A stretch of DNA of 64,000 nucleotides. Origin: Oscillospiraceae bacterium (lineage in GTDB: Bacteria; Bacillota; Clostridia; Oscillospirales; Oscillospiraceae). Where the stretch lies: contig SVKP01000115.1 in assembly GCA_015068395.1 (NCBI GenBank), positions 1 through 64,000 of the forward strand. The letters are read 5' to 3'. The position numbers and the translations under genes are program-made. Shown here in pieces: positions 1-9,228 of the stretch; the stretch's first letter is position 1, and each line of letters opens with the position of its first letter. A model generated the notes under the pieces. That model did not search any database, was not told the origin of the DNA, and saw only the letters and a program-made list of their open reading frames with translations.

Positions 1-158
1 CCTGCATCCCCGCCTTTCCAATCTCATTATACCACAAATTAAGGCACTATGCACCCTTTTCGGCGCATAATGCCTTATTTTGTCTACAGTCTGCGGCGAA
101 GGATTGACCTTCGCCGCATTTTTGGGTATACTGGGAAAAATCAATTTTAGGAGAACGT

Positions 159-1460
159 ATGAACGAAATCACAGAGACGCCGCGCGACCGCGCAATATTG
201 GCGGGACTTTCGTCGCCGCGGCTGGATAAAAAGGAAAACGCCGACGAGAAGAGCCTTGAGGAATTGGAGGCGCTTGTCGAGACGGCGGGCGGCGTCAGCG
301 TCGGCGTTGTGCTGCAATCGCTTGCCTCGCCGAACCCGCGCACCTTCATCGGCGAGGGCAAGGTCGCGGAGATCAAGGAGCTGGTGCAGGCGCAGGAGGC
401 GACGATGGTCATTTTCGACAACGACCTCTCGCCGTCCCAGATGCGCGTACTGACCGACGAGCTGGGCGTGCAGGTGCTGGACCGCAGCGGATTGATTCTC
501 GACATCTTTGCCCAGCGGGCAAGGACGAAGGAGGGCCGTCTTCAGGTGGAGCTGGCGCAATACCAGTATTTGCTGCCGCGGCTGACCGGTATGTGGACGC
601 ACCTTGAGCGTCAGGCGGGCACGAGCGGCAAGGGGCCCATCGGCTCCAAGGGACCGGGCGAGACGCAGCTTGAGACTGACCGCCGCCACATCCACCGCAA
701 GATCGACAAGCTCAAGGAGGACCTTGAGGAGGTGCGCCGCGTGCGCGGCACCCAGCGGGAACGGCGGCAGAAAAACGAGATCCCTGTCGTCGCTATCGTG
801 GGATACACCAACGCCGGTAAATCCACGCTGCTCAACGCGTTGACGGGCTCGGACATACCCGCAAACAACCGGCTGTTCGACACGCTGGACACCACAACGC
901 GCCTGCTGACCGTCAGCGACACGCTGGACGTCGTGATCTCCGACACGGTCGGCTTTATCCGCAAGCTGCCGCACCAGCTGGTCGAGGCGTTCAAGGCGAC
1001 GCTGGAGGAGCTGGAATACGCCGACCTGCTGCTGCATGTGATCGACGTCTCCAACCCCGAGTGGCTGGAACAGGCACAGATCGTGGACGAGCTGGTCGAG
1101 GAGCTCGGTGCCTCGTCGATCCCGTGCCTGCGCGTCTACAACAAGTCCGACCTCTTCTTTGGGGACATCCGCCCGCACGGCGAAATGGCGGTGAGCATCA
1201 GTGCCAGGACCGGCGAGGGGATTGGCGACCTGCTATCGGAGATCAACCGTATTCTTGACAAGGGAACGCGCCGCGTTGCCTTGCATATCCCGTACGATAA
1301 AGGGAATCTCCTTGACATGCTTTACCGCGAGGCAAAGGTCGAAAGCGTGGAATACAGCGAGACGATCGACGTGGAGGCGGTGGTCGATCCTAAGGCGTAC
1401 GGGCAGGTGAAGGCATACGTCGAGGGTTACAGTGAGACAAAAGAGGACGGGGAGACATGA
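159..1460 (+). CDS. hflX: GTPase HflX
   Basis: 433 aa ORF; HflX N-domain, G1 motif GYTNAGKSTLLNAL, DTVGFIRKLPHQLVEAFKATLEE. Confidence 0.95.
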   Translation: MNEITETPRDRAILAGLSSPRLDKKENADEKSLEELEALVETAGGVSVGVVLQSLASPNPRTFIGEGKVAEIKELVQAQEATMVIFDNDLSPSQMRVLTDELGVQVLDRSGLILDIFAQRARTKEGRLQVELAQYQYLLPRLTGMWTHLERQAGTSGKGPIGSKGPGETQLETDRRHIHRKIDKLKEDLEEVRRVRGTQRERRQKNEIPVVAIVGYTNAGKSTLLNALTGSDIPANNRLFDTLDTTTRLLTVSDTLDVVISDTVGFIRKLPHQLVEAFKATLEELEYADLLLHVIDVSNPEWLEQAQIVDELVEELGASSIPCLRVYNKSDLFFGDIRPHGEMAVSISARTGEGIGDLLSEINRILDKGTRRVALHIPYDKGNLLDMLYREAKVESVEYSETIDVEAVVDPKAYGQVKAYVEGYSETKEDGET

Positions 1461-2089
1461 GCGAAACATATTTTGTCCCCTGCGAGGAGTCGGAGACCGA
1501 GTTTACCGAGAAGCGCTCGCGCTTTATCGGGCATTTGAAGCGCGTTGAGACCGAGGCGGACGCCCGCGCGTATATCGAGCAGATGAAAAAGAAATACTAT
1601 GACGCACGGCACAATTGCTGGTGCTATGTGCTCCACGAGGGCGGCGTCGTGCGCTATGGGGACGACGGCGAGCCGCAGGGTACGGCGGGCCAGCCGATGC
1701 TGAACGTGCTCCAGCGCGAGGGCGTGGAGAACGCGGTCTGCGTTGTGACCCGGTATTTCGGCGGCGTGTTGCTCGGCGCGGGCGGGCTGACGCGGGCGTA
1801 CAGCAAAAGCGCCAAGGATGCGCTGGACGCCGCGGGCAAGGCGCCCATGGCGCTGTGGTCGCGGCTGCGCGTCAACGTGCCGTACCCGCTGTTTGAACGG
1901 CTGGGACGCTTGATCGAGGCGCACGGCGGCGTGACAGAGGGCAGCGACTACGGCGCGGACGTGTCGGTGACGCTCCGACTGCCGAAGGAGGGCGTTTCCG
2001 CTTTCTCCGCCGGGCTCACGGAGCTTTCCAACGGCGCGATCTCGCCGGAGGAGTTGGGCGAGGTCTTTTTGCCCGGCAAAAAAATTTGA
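1457..2089 (+). CDS. YigZ/IMPACT family protein
   Basis: ARHNCWCYVLHEGGVVRYGDDGEPQGTAGQPML and VVTRYFGGVLLGAGGLTRAYS motifs; overlaps hflX stop. Confidence 0.92.
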   Translation: MSETYFVPCEESETEFTEKRSRFIGHLKRVETEADARAYIEQMKKKYYDARHNCWCYVLHEGGVVRYGDDGEPQGTAGQPMLNVLQREGVENAVCVVTRYFGGVLLGAGGLTRAYSKSAKDALDAAGKAPMALWSRLRVNVPYPLFERLGRLIEAHGGVTEGSDYGADVSVTLRLPKEGVSAFSAGLTELSNGAISPEELGEVFLPGKKI

Positions 2090-2108
2090 GGATTCAGGAA
2101 TTTTCTGC

Positions 2109-2137
2109 TTGACAATAATACATGCTCTGCGTATAAT
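2109..2137 (+). promoter_or_regulatory. sigma-70-type promoter of tRNA-Pro
   Basis: TTGACA - 17 nt - TATAAT just upstream of the tRNA. Confidence 0.85.
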
Positions 2138-2161
2138 ATCCATGTTGCGCGTATTGCGCAT

Positions 2162-2237
2162 CCGGGTGTAGCGCAGCTGGTAGCGCGCTTGGTTCGGGAC
2201 CAAGAGGCCGTGGGTTCGAATCCCGCCACTCGGACCA
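2162..2237 (+). tRNA. tRNA-Pro(CGG)
   Basis: Cloverleaf by eye: acceptor CCGGGTG/CACTCGG, anticodon loop TTCGGGA, T-arm GTGGGTTCGAATCCCGC, encoded CCA. Confidence 0.95.
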
Positions 2238-2241
2238 ATAA

Positions 2242-2276
2242 TAAAACGACGTCGAAAGACGTCGTTTTATTTTTTT
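2242..2276 (+). terminator. Rho-independent terminator
   Basis: AAAACGACGTC-GAAA-GACGTCGTTTT followed by T-run. Confidence 0.9.
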
Positions 2277-2424
2277 CAACCGTTGCGGTAATAGGCTTCG
2301 CGCCTAAATTCCGTAAAAATGCTAACATACGTCGGCAAACATCGTGCAATATTAATATCTAAATTGCATGACAATGCATGACTTTTTAATTGTTATGATT
2401 TCAAGCGCTGTTCCTATTTGTGCC

Positions 2425-2454
2425 TTGAAAAATCCAGACGAAATCTGTTATAAT
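2425..2454 (+). promoter_or_regulatory. putative promoter of SLH-HAD-SBP operon
   Basis: TTGAAA - 18 nt - TATAAT. Confidence 0.6.
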
Positions 2455-2597
2455 ATCTTATCAAAACTTCGGAAACTGTCGACGGGAGCTGTGCCGGAGC
2501 GCCGGTACAGTAGGAGCTTTCCGGAGGAAGTACTTGATTCAACATGAGGGACAGAGCAGAATCGCTGGCAGATAAGAAAACAGGGGGTGTCTGTAAT

Positions 2598-4844
2598 ATG
2601 AAAAAACTCAACAGTCTGGTGCTGGCTTTGGCGCTTGCCTTCGGCCTTGCCGCTCCTGCCTATGCGGCGGAAACCCATATCGCGGCGGACCCTGCCGCTC
2701 CTGTTGCGCGCTGTGAGGTGATCCAAACGCTCTATGAGCGGGAGGGGCAGCCCATGGTAATCCAATCTATCGCGTTTTCGGATGCGGCGGGCACATGGTA
2801 CGCCAACGCCGCCGCTTGGGCGAAGGGCGCGGGCGTTGCGAACGGCGACGTGGACGGACGTTTCAACGGCGAGCGCCCCGTCACACGTGCAGAGCTTGCC
2901 GTCATCCTCTATCGCTATGCCTGTTACAAGGATATGGACGGCACAGCTGTGCAGAATACGAGTCTCCAACCCTACGACGACGTCTCTGCCACACCGGCAT
3001 GGGCGATGGAGGGATTCCAATTCGTATGCGCCAATGGCATGCTTGCGGACAAGAGAGCAGACGGCCGCCTTTTGCTTGCCGCGGGTGACAGGGTCACACG
3101 CGCGGAGCTGGCGCAGGCGCTGGAGCGTCTGGACAGCATGTCAGACCCGCTTTCACTGTGGACGAACGACGCGGCGGCAAAAAATGAACTGCTTGCCTAT
3201 TTGAAGGTGGTCACGGACGAGAACAGCAAAGATTTTATTCCCGTGAAGGACCGCATCGCCGTTTTCGATCTGGACGGTACACTCTTCTGCGAGACTGATC
3301 CCAACTACTTCGATTATACGCTCCTCAAGTACCGCGTACTGGAGGACCCCAACTACAGGGACAAGGCGTCCGACTTTGAAAAAGAGGTCGCAAACAAGAT
3401 CAAGGAGCAGAACGAGACGGGCAAGTCCTTCTCCGGCCTGGAGGTCGACCACGGCAAGGCGGTTGCCTCCGCGTTCGCGGGTATGACCGTTGCGGAGTTC
3501 AACGCTTATATTCAGGAATTCAAGAAGCAGTCCATGCCGAGCTATGACGGTATGCTGCGCGGCGAGGGCTGGTACAAGCCGATGCTGCAAGTGGTGGATC
3601 TCTTAAAGGCAAATGACTTTACAGTATATGTCGTCAGCGGCACCGACCGACTGATTGTCCGCGGTATTGCGTGCAACTCACCGCTCGGTATTCCCAACCG
3701 GCAGATCATCGGCTCCGACGAGACCATTGTATCCAGTAATCAGGGAGATACGGACGGGCTGAACTACGTATTTGCCGAGGGCGACGAGTTGATCCTCGGC
3801 GGCGAGTTCCTAATCAAGAACCTCAAAATGAACAAGGTCTCCGTCATCATGCAGGAGATCGGCCAGCAGCCGGTGCTTTCGTTTGGCAACAGCACAGGCG
3901 ATTCCAGCATGGCGGAGTATGTGACCAGCGGTAATCCCTATCAGAGCCTTGCGTTCATGCTTTGCTGCGACGATACTGTGCGCGAGAACGGCAATGAGAC
4001 GAAGGCGCAGAAGATGTTCGATCTCTGCGAGGAGTTCGGCTGGGTGCCGGTCTCCATGAAGAACGACTGGACGACCATCTATGGTGACGGCGTGACCTAT
4101 CTGGGCAGCACCGTTTCGGAGATCAAGGCAAGCGGCGTCCTGCGCGTCGGTGCGACGGGGGACTACCGCCCCATGTCCTTCCGCGACCCGGAGACAGGAA
4201 TCTACTGGGGCTTCGATGCAGAGCTCGCCGAAGACCTGGCGGAAGCGCTGGGCGTGAAACTTGAATATGTGCCGACCACATGGCCGACGCTGATGGCGGA
4301 TACGCTTGCCGGAAAGTTTGACCTCGCGATCTGCGGCATCACTGTGACCGACGCCCGCAGAGAACAGGCGCTTATGTCAGACGGATATCTCGGCAACGGG
4401 AAAACCGTCCTTTGCCGTGCGGAGGACGCGGGAAAGTACACCAGTCTGGAGGCAATCAACCGCCCGGAGGTTACGGTGATGGAGAACCCAGGCGGCCTGA
4501 ACGAGAAATTTGCCAGAGAAAGCCTGCCAAACGCTGTGCTGGTCATTCACGACGTCAACGAGGAGATCCCCGGACTCGTGGCGTCCGGCGAAGCAGACGT
4601 GATGATTACCGAGATCCTCGAGGCTGGCTGGTATGTCGGACAGGACAGCCGTCTTGCGGCGCCGCTGATTCACGAACCCTTTACGCAGGGACAGTTGGGC
4701 GTCCTGATGCCGAAGGGAAGCGAGGCGCTTGCGAATTACGTCAATGCATTTCTGGCAAAGGAGAAGGCGTCGGGCAGAATCGACGAGCTGGCGGATGAGT
4801 ACATTTACCGGTTCATTGACGCCAGCGCGGACGCGGCGGCATAA
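2598..4844 (+). CDS. Secreted fusion: SLH-like repeats + HAD phosphatase domain + periplasmic-type solute-binding domain
   Basis: Signal peptide MKKLNSLVLALALAFGLAAPAYA; SLH-like segment; IAVFDLDGTLF HAD motif; C-terminal GVLRVGATGDYRPMSFRDPETGIYWGFDAELAEDLAEALGV (SBP_bac_3). Start chosen over the ORF-track start because of RBS and signal peptide. Confidence 0.85.
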   Translation: MKKLNSLVLALALAFGLAAPAYAAETHIAADPAAPVARCEVIQTLYEREGQPMVIQSIAFSDAAGTWYANAAAWAKGAGVANGDVDGRFNGERPVTRAELAVILYRYACYKDMDGTAVQNTSLQPYDDVSATPAWAMEGFQFVCANGMLADKRADGRLLLAAGDRVTRAELAQALERLDSMSDPLSLWTNDAAAKNELLAYLKVVTDENSKDFIPVKDRIAVFDLDGTLFCETDPNYFDYTLLKYRVLEDPNYRDKASDFEKEVANKIKEQNETGKSFSGLEVDHGKAVASAFAGMTVAEFNAYIQEFKKQSMPSYDGMLRGEGWYKPMLQVVDLLKANDFTVYVVSGTDRLIVRGIACNSPLGIPNRQIIGSDETIVSSNQGDTDGLNYVFAEGDELILGGEFLIKNLKMNKVSVIMQEIGQQPVLSFGNSTGDSSMAEYVTSGNPYQSLAFMLCCDDTVRENGNETKAQKMFDLCEEFGWVPVSMKNDWTTIYGDGVTYLGSTVSEIKASGVLRVGATGDYRPMSFRDPETGIYWGFDAELAEDLAEALGVKLEYVPTTWPTLMADTLAGKFDLAICGITVTDARREQALMSDGYLGNGKTVLCRAEDAGKYTSLEAINRPEVTVMENPGGLNEKFARESLPNAVLVIHDVNEEIPGLVASGEADVMITEILEAGWYVGQDSRLAAPLIHEPFTQGQLGVLMPKGSEALANYVNAFLAKEKASGRIDELADEYIYRFIDASADAAA

Positions 4845-4908
4845 ATCATCGGCAATACGGAAAAAAACCTGGCTGAGGATAGGCTTGTCCGGGAGGCAAT
4901 GAAAGAGC

Positions 4909-6456
4909 ATGGATAAGAACGAAAAACTGCTGCAACGGGTCAGGGCAAAGAAATGGCTGCTTCCCAGCGGCTTTGCCATCCTGTGCACGATGTCGGCGGC
5001 AAGCATCGCTCTTTGCTTTCTCAGCGGGCTTTCACGGCTGGAGCCGGACTGGATATTTAATATCGCGGCTGACGTCGTGGGCATTGCAATCTGTGCCGTG
5101 CTCTTTTACGGCTGCATGAACGGCGACAAGGAAACGCAGGAGACCACATATCTGTTCGTGGCATTGCTTTCGTCCAACGCATCGGCGCTGTTTCTCGATG
5201 AATGCGCCTGGCTGGTGCAGGGCGTACCCTCGCTGCGCGTGTGGAATCTGTTGGTGAATGTATTGTTCTATCTCGTGGGCGTGAACATGGTCTACCAGTT
5301 CTGGCGCTATGCCCGTGCGGCTCTGGACATGAATGATAAGCTGATGCGCTGGGGCGCATACGCCGTCCAGATCCTGCTGGTCCCCGCTATGCTTGCGTGT
5401 TTGGCAAATCTGTTTGTCCCGCTCTATTTCTATGTGGACGAGGCCGGCGTTTACCAGCGCGCAGCGGCGTATCCCCTCAGCTACACATATTTTGTGCTAT
5501 CTATCTGCATCCTGTTCGGCGGATTGCTGCGCTCCAATGTGTCGCGGAGGCAAAAGACGGTCGTGCTCTCCTTTGTTGCGATCCCGCTTCTCAACACGGC
5601 TCTGACGTGGAACACCTTCGGCATCTCAACACAGTATGTAGCGGCGCTGGTGTCCATCGTGATGATCTACAGCCTTTTGTACTCCGAACGCAGCAAAACA
5701 CTTGCCGCGAAGGATGCGGAGCTGAATATGGCAACCGGCATCCAGGCAAATATGCTTCCTCGCATTTTCCCGCCGTTCCCGGAGCGCAAGGAGTTCGACC
5801 TCTACGCTTCCATGGACCCCGCGAAGGAGGTTGGAGGCGACTTCTACGATTTCTTCCTGACTGACGACGACCATCTCGCCATGGTAATAGCGGACGTGAG
5901 CGACAAGGGCGTGCCGGCGGCGCTCTTTATGGTCATCGCCAAAACGCTCATCAAGAACCGCGCGCAGATGGGCGGTACGCCGGCAGAGATACTGGGGGAC
6001 GTCAATGCTAAGCTGTGCGAGGGCAACGAGTCAAAGATGTTTGTGACGGCTTGGCTGGGGATTCTGGAAATCTCCTCTGGCAGGCTTACGGCGACGAACG
6101 CGGGGCATGAATACCCGCTGATTAAGCATGCGGGCGGAGCCTTTGAATTGTTTAAGGACAAGCATGGCTTTGTTCTCGGCGGCATGGATGGTATGAAATA
6201 CAAGGACTACGAGCTTGCGCTTGAGCCCGGCGCAAAGATTTTCCTATATACGGACGGCGTCCCGGAGGCATCGGACGAAACGGAAAACATGTTTGGCGTG
6301 GAGCAATTGCTTGCGGTTCTGAACAAAGAGCCAGACGCTTCGCCGCAACAGATATTGCAGAATGTCCGCTGCGCCGTGGATGAATTTGTGAAGGACGCAA
6401 AACAGTTTGACGATCTGACCATGCTGAGCATGGAATACCGGGGAACAAAGGAATAG
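4909..6456 (+). CDS. Multi-TM N-terminus + SpoIIE/RsbU-type PP2C phosphatase
   Basis: Hydrophobic N-half; C-half MDPAKEVGGDFYDFF, DVSDKGVPAALFM, NAGHEYP, LYTDGVPEA, QFDDLTML. Confidence 0.9.
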   Translation: MDKNEKLLQRVRAKKWLLPSGFAILCTMSAASIALCFLSGLSRLEPDWIFNIAADVVGIAICAVLFYGCMNGDKETQETTYLFVALLSSNASALFLDECAWLVQGVPSLRVWNLLVNVLFYLVGVNMVYQFWRYARAALDMNDKLMRWGAYAVQILLVPAMLACLANLFVPLYFYVDEAGVYQRAAAYPLSYTYFVLSICILFGGLLRSNVSRRQKTVVLSFVAIPLLNTALTWNTFGISTQYVAALVSIVMIYSLLYSERSKTLAAKDAELNMATGIQANMLPRIFPPFPERKEFDLYASMDPAKEVGGDFYDFFLTDDDHLAMVIADVSDKGVPAALFMVIAKTLIKNRAQMGGTPAEILGDVNAKLCEGNESKMFVTAWLGILEISSGRLTATNAGHEYPLIKHAGGAFELFKDKHGFVLGGMDGMKYKDYELALEPGAKIFLYTDGVPEASDETENMFGVEQLLAVLNKEPDASPQQILQNVRCAVDEFVKDAKQFDDLTMLSMEYRGTKE

Positions 6457-6505
6457 CGCACGGCTGTCAAGCGGTAATTGAAGTGTTTCGAAGGGGGAGG
6501 CAAAG

Positions 6506-6976
6506 ATGACAGAAATGACCATTGAGGCGAAAACGGAGAATCTTGATTAGGTGCTTTCATTCGTAAACAGCCAACTGGAAAAGTACGATTGTTCGCCGCG
6601 CGCCCAGATGCAGCTGGAAATCGCGGTGGAGGAGCTGTTTGTCAACATTGCGCACTATGCCTACAACCCGGAGGTCGGCAGTGCCACCGTGCGCGTGGAG
6701 ATGCAGCAGGACCCGATTTCGGCGATCATCACCCTGATCGACCGCGGCGTTCCATACGATCCTCTGGCGAAGGAGGACCCGGACGTTACCCTTTCCGCGG
6801 ATGAGCGCGAAATCGGCGGTCTGGGCATTTACATGGTTAAGAAGAGCATGGACGCTGTTACCTATGAGTATAAAGACGGGCAGAACATTCTGACACTGAA
6901 AAAAAAACTTATGATGCTCTTCATTGAGGCTTGCAGCCGAAGGAAAGGCGACCGGGCGAAAAGGAGCGAAAGATGA
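6506..6976 (+). pseudogene. RsbW-type anti-sigma/HATPase kinase with in-frame TAG at codon 15
   Basis: RBS AGGGGGAGG then ATG MTEMTIEAKTENLD-TAG-VLSFVNSQLEKYDCSPRAQMQLEIAVEELFVNIAHYAYNPE; same frame continues to 6976. Confidence 0.75.
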
Positions 6977-9144
6977 AGATTGTCAGCGGGATAAAGCTTG
7001 GTGGATTGCAACAGAAGATCTTCAACCTGATGCTGTTCTTTATCTTTGTGCTGATCGGCGCATACGTCGCTGTGAGCGTTTTTCAGCAGAAGAATCTGAC
7101 CAGAACAGTTCAGGAGGCGAGCGCAGAGCAGCAGGCGTCCATCGCTGCCGTTTCGGAAGAAACCATGGAGGCGGTTTTAGAAGCGACCATGGGAAAGAGC
7201 AACGCTCTGCAGGCGTACATTGCGGACGATCTGTTCAACGACATACAGACGGATGTGCTGACATTGCAGTCGATTGTCACACAGCTTTTTGAGCATGCGG
7301 AGCTCTTTTCCACACGTTCGGTCGATCCGCCGTCCGCCAAAAATAAGGGAATTCCCTCCGCCCAGCTGATCCATGAGTCCGGGGTGCATCCGGAGGACTC
7401 GCAGATGCTGGGACTTGTGGGCAATTTGAGCGATATCATGCTGGCGATATATGAAAACAACAGCAAGATGAGCAGTTGCTTCATTGGAACGGCAGACGGG
7501 AACATGATCCTCGTGAATGACAGAGCGGATATTTTTATCGCGGCGGATGGAACGCCGCTACCTCTGGATATTCGCAACCGTCCCTGGTTTGTTCAGGCCG
7601 CTAACGCTGGGGAATTGATCTTTACCGGCGTTGAGATCGACGCCTATACGGAAAACCCGATGCTCGAGTGTGCCGCGCCGGTTTACCATGATGGAAAGCT
7701 TGTCGCCGTGGTGGCGGCAGATATCTATCTGACTGCTATCAGCGATTACGTTGAAAGCACGGCGACGGATGGCGGGTATCTTTGCGTAATCAATGAAAAA
7801 GGGCAAGTCCTTTTTTCGCCGGAGCAGAGCCTGTGCTTTAAGGCGGAGCGTTCCGCGGATGCGCCCGACCTCAGGCAAAGTGAAAACGCCGAGCTTGCTC
7901 GCTTTGTGACCGAATCCCTGTCGAGTACGACCGGGCTTGAATCCATCACGGTTGACGGGAAGGAATACTACATGACCGGGACGCCCATGTCGAGCGTGGG
8001 ATGGACAGTCATTTCTGTGGTCGACAAGGAGATCACGCACAGGCCGACGGAAGCGATGCTTGCGCGCTATGATGAGATCAATGAGGATGCCCATAATTCT
8101 TACGCAAAAGGCGCGGAAGCATCCGCAAAGACTCTTGTTATCCTGACGATCATCATTCTTCTGTTTGCGATCTTCGGCGCATTTACTGTGGCTGGTCGTA
8201 TTGTAAAGCCGCTGGAACGCATGACAGCGCGCATCAATTCACTGCGCGACGGAGACACGGCCTTTGAAATGGAGGACGCCTACCGTACAGGCGATGAGAT
8301 CGAGGTTCTGGCAGAGTCCTTTGCAACCCTCAGCAAGCGGACGCGGGACTATATTACACAAATCACACAGATTACCGCGGAGAAGGAGCGCATCGGCACT
8401 GAGCTTGCGCTGGCGACGCGGATACAGGCGGATATGCTGCCAAACATCTATCCCGCCTTCCCGGACCGCCCGGAGTTTGACGTCTATGCCAGCATGGACC
8501 CCGCAAAAGAGGTTGGCGGAGACTTCTATGATTTCTTTCTGATCGACCGGGATCATCTTGGTATCGTCATGGCGGACGTTTCGGGCAAGGGCGTGCCGGC
8601 GGCACTGTTTATGATGATCTCAAAGATCCTGGTGCAAAACTATGCCATGACCGGACACAGCCCTGCGGAGGTGCTGCAGGCTGTCAACGATCAGATCTGC
8701 GCCAATAACCGCGAGGAAATGTTCGTCACAGTGTGGTTTGGCATATTGGATATCAAAACAGGCAGGATCACCGCGGCGAACGCCGGACATGAATACCCTG
8801 CCCTGTTGTACTCGGGCGGACAATTTGAGCTGCTCAAGGACAAGCACGGGTTTGTCATTGGCGGTATGGAGGGAATGAAATACAAGGAATACGAGTTTAC
8901 GCTCACCCCCGGCTCAAAGCTGTTTCTATATACGGATGGCGTGCCGGAGGCCACCAACGCGGAAAAAGAGCTTTTCGGTACGGAGCGCATGCTCGCGGCA
9001 TTGAACGAAAACAAGGCGGCGGAACCGCAGGATGTGTTGAAGCAGGTTCGCCGCGCTGTGGATGGATTTGTGAACGAGGCGGAGCAGTTTGACGATCTGA
9101 CCATGCTTTGCCTGGAATACCGGGGAGAATCGGAAGGCAACTGA
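6973..9144 (+). CDS. Cache-type sensor + HAMP + SpoIIE-type PP2C phosphatase
   Basis: TM, extracytoplasmic sensor (RNRPWFVQAANAGELIFTGVEID), TM, HAMP (GRIVKPLERMTARINSL), PP2C motifs. Confidence 0.9.
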   Translation: MKIVSGIKLGGLQQKIFNLMLFFIFVLIGAYVAVSVFQQKNLTRTVQEASAEQQASIAAVSEETMEAVLEATMGKSNALQAYIADDLFNDIQTDVLTLQSIVTQLFEHAELFSTRSVDPPSAKNKGIPSAQLIHESGVHPEDSQMLGLVGNLSDIMLAIYENNSKMSSCFIGTADGNMILVNDRADIFIAADGTPLPLDIRNRPWFVQAANAGELIFTGVEIDAYTENPMLECAAPVYHDGKLVAVVAADIYLTAISDYVESTATDGGYLCVINEKGQVLFSPEQSLCFKAERSADAPDLRQSENAELARFVTESLSSTTGLESITVDGKEYYMTGTPMSSVGWTVISVVDKEITHRPTEAMLARYDEINEDAHNSYAKGAEASAKTLVILTIIILLFAIFGAFTVAGRIVKPLERMTARINSLRDGDTAFEMEDAYRTGDEIEVLAESFATLSKRTRDYITQITQITAEKERIGTELALATRIQADMLPNIYPAFPDRPEFDVYASMDPAKEVGGDFYDFFLIDRDHLGIVMADVSGKGVPAALFMMISKILVQNYAMTGHSPAEVLQAVNDQICANNREEMFVTVWFGILDIKTGRITAANAGHEYPALLYSGGQFELLKDKHGFVIGGMEGMKYKEYEFTLTPGSKLFLYTDGVPEATNAEKELFGTERMLAALNENKAAEPQDVLKQVRRAVDGFVNEAEQFDDLTMLCLEYRGESEGN

Positions 9145-9228
9145 AAGAACGGGACTGCGGCATGATGCGGCAGGGAACGGGCACGGCGCGTGATGGACTG
9201 TTGAGAAATATGTAGAGGAGGAGATTTG

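Noticed and set aside
147-1178. Long antisense ORFs (e.g. 147-1178, 17213-18637, 34356-35468, 37832-39427 on minus strand)
   Set aside because: Shadow ORFs from high-GC codon bias opposite well-supported genes; low-complexity Arg/His/Asp-rich translations with no family resemblance.
2461-2540. Known riboswitch (e.g. c-di-GMP-I) in the 2.5 kb leader
   Set aside because: Expected conserved cores are not recognisable; kept only as an unassigned structured leader.
6506-6976. Pyrrolysine or general UAG recoding to explain the amber codon
   Set aside because: No pyl genes or other recoding evidence in the window; a simple nonsense mutation, reinitiation or assembly error is more economical.
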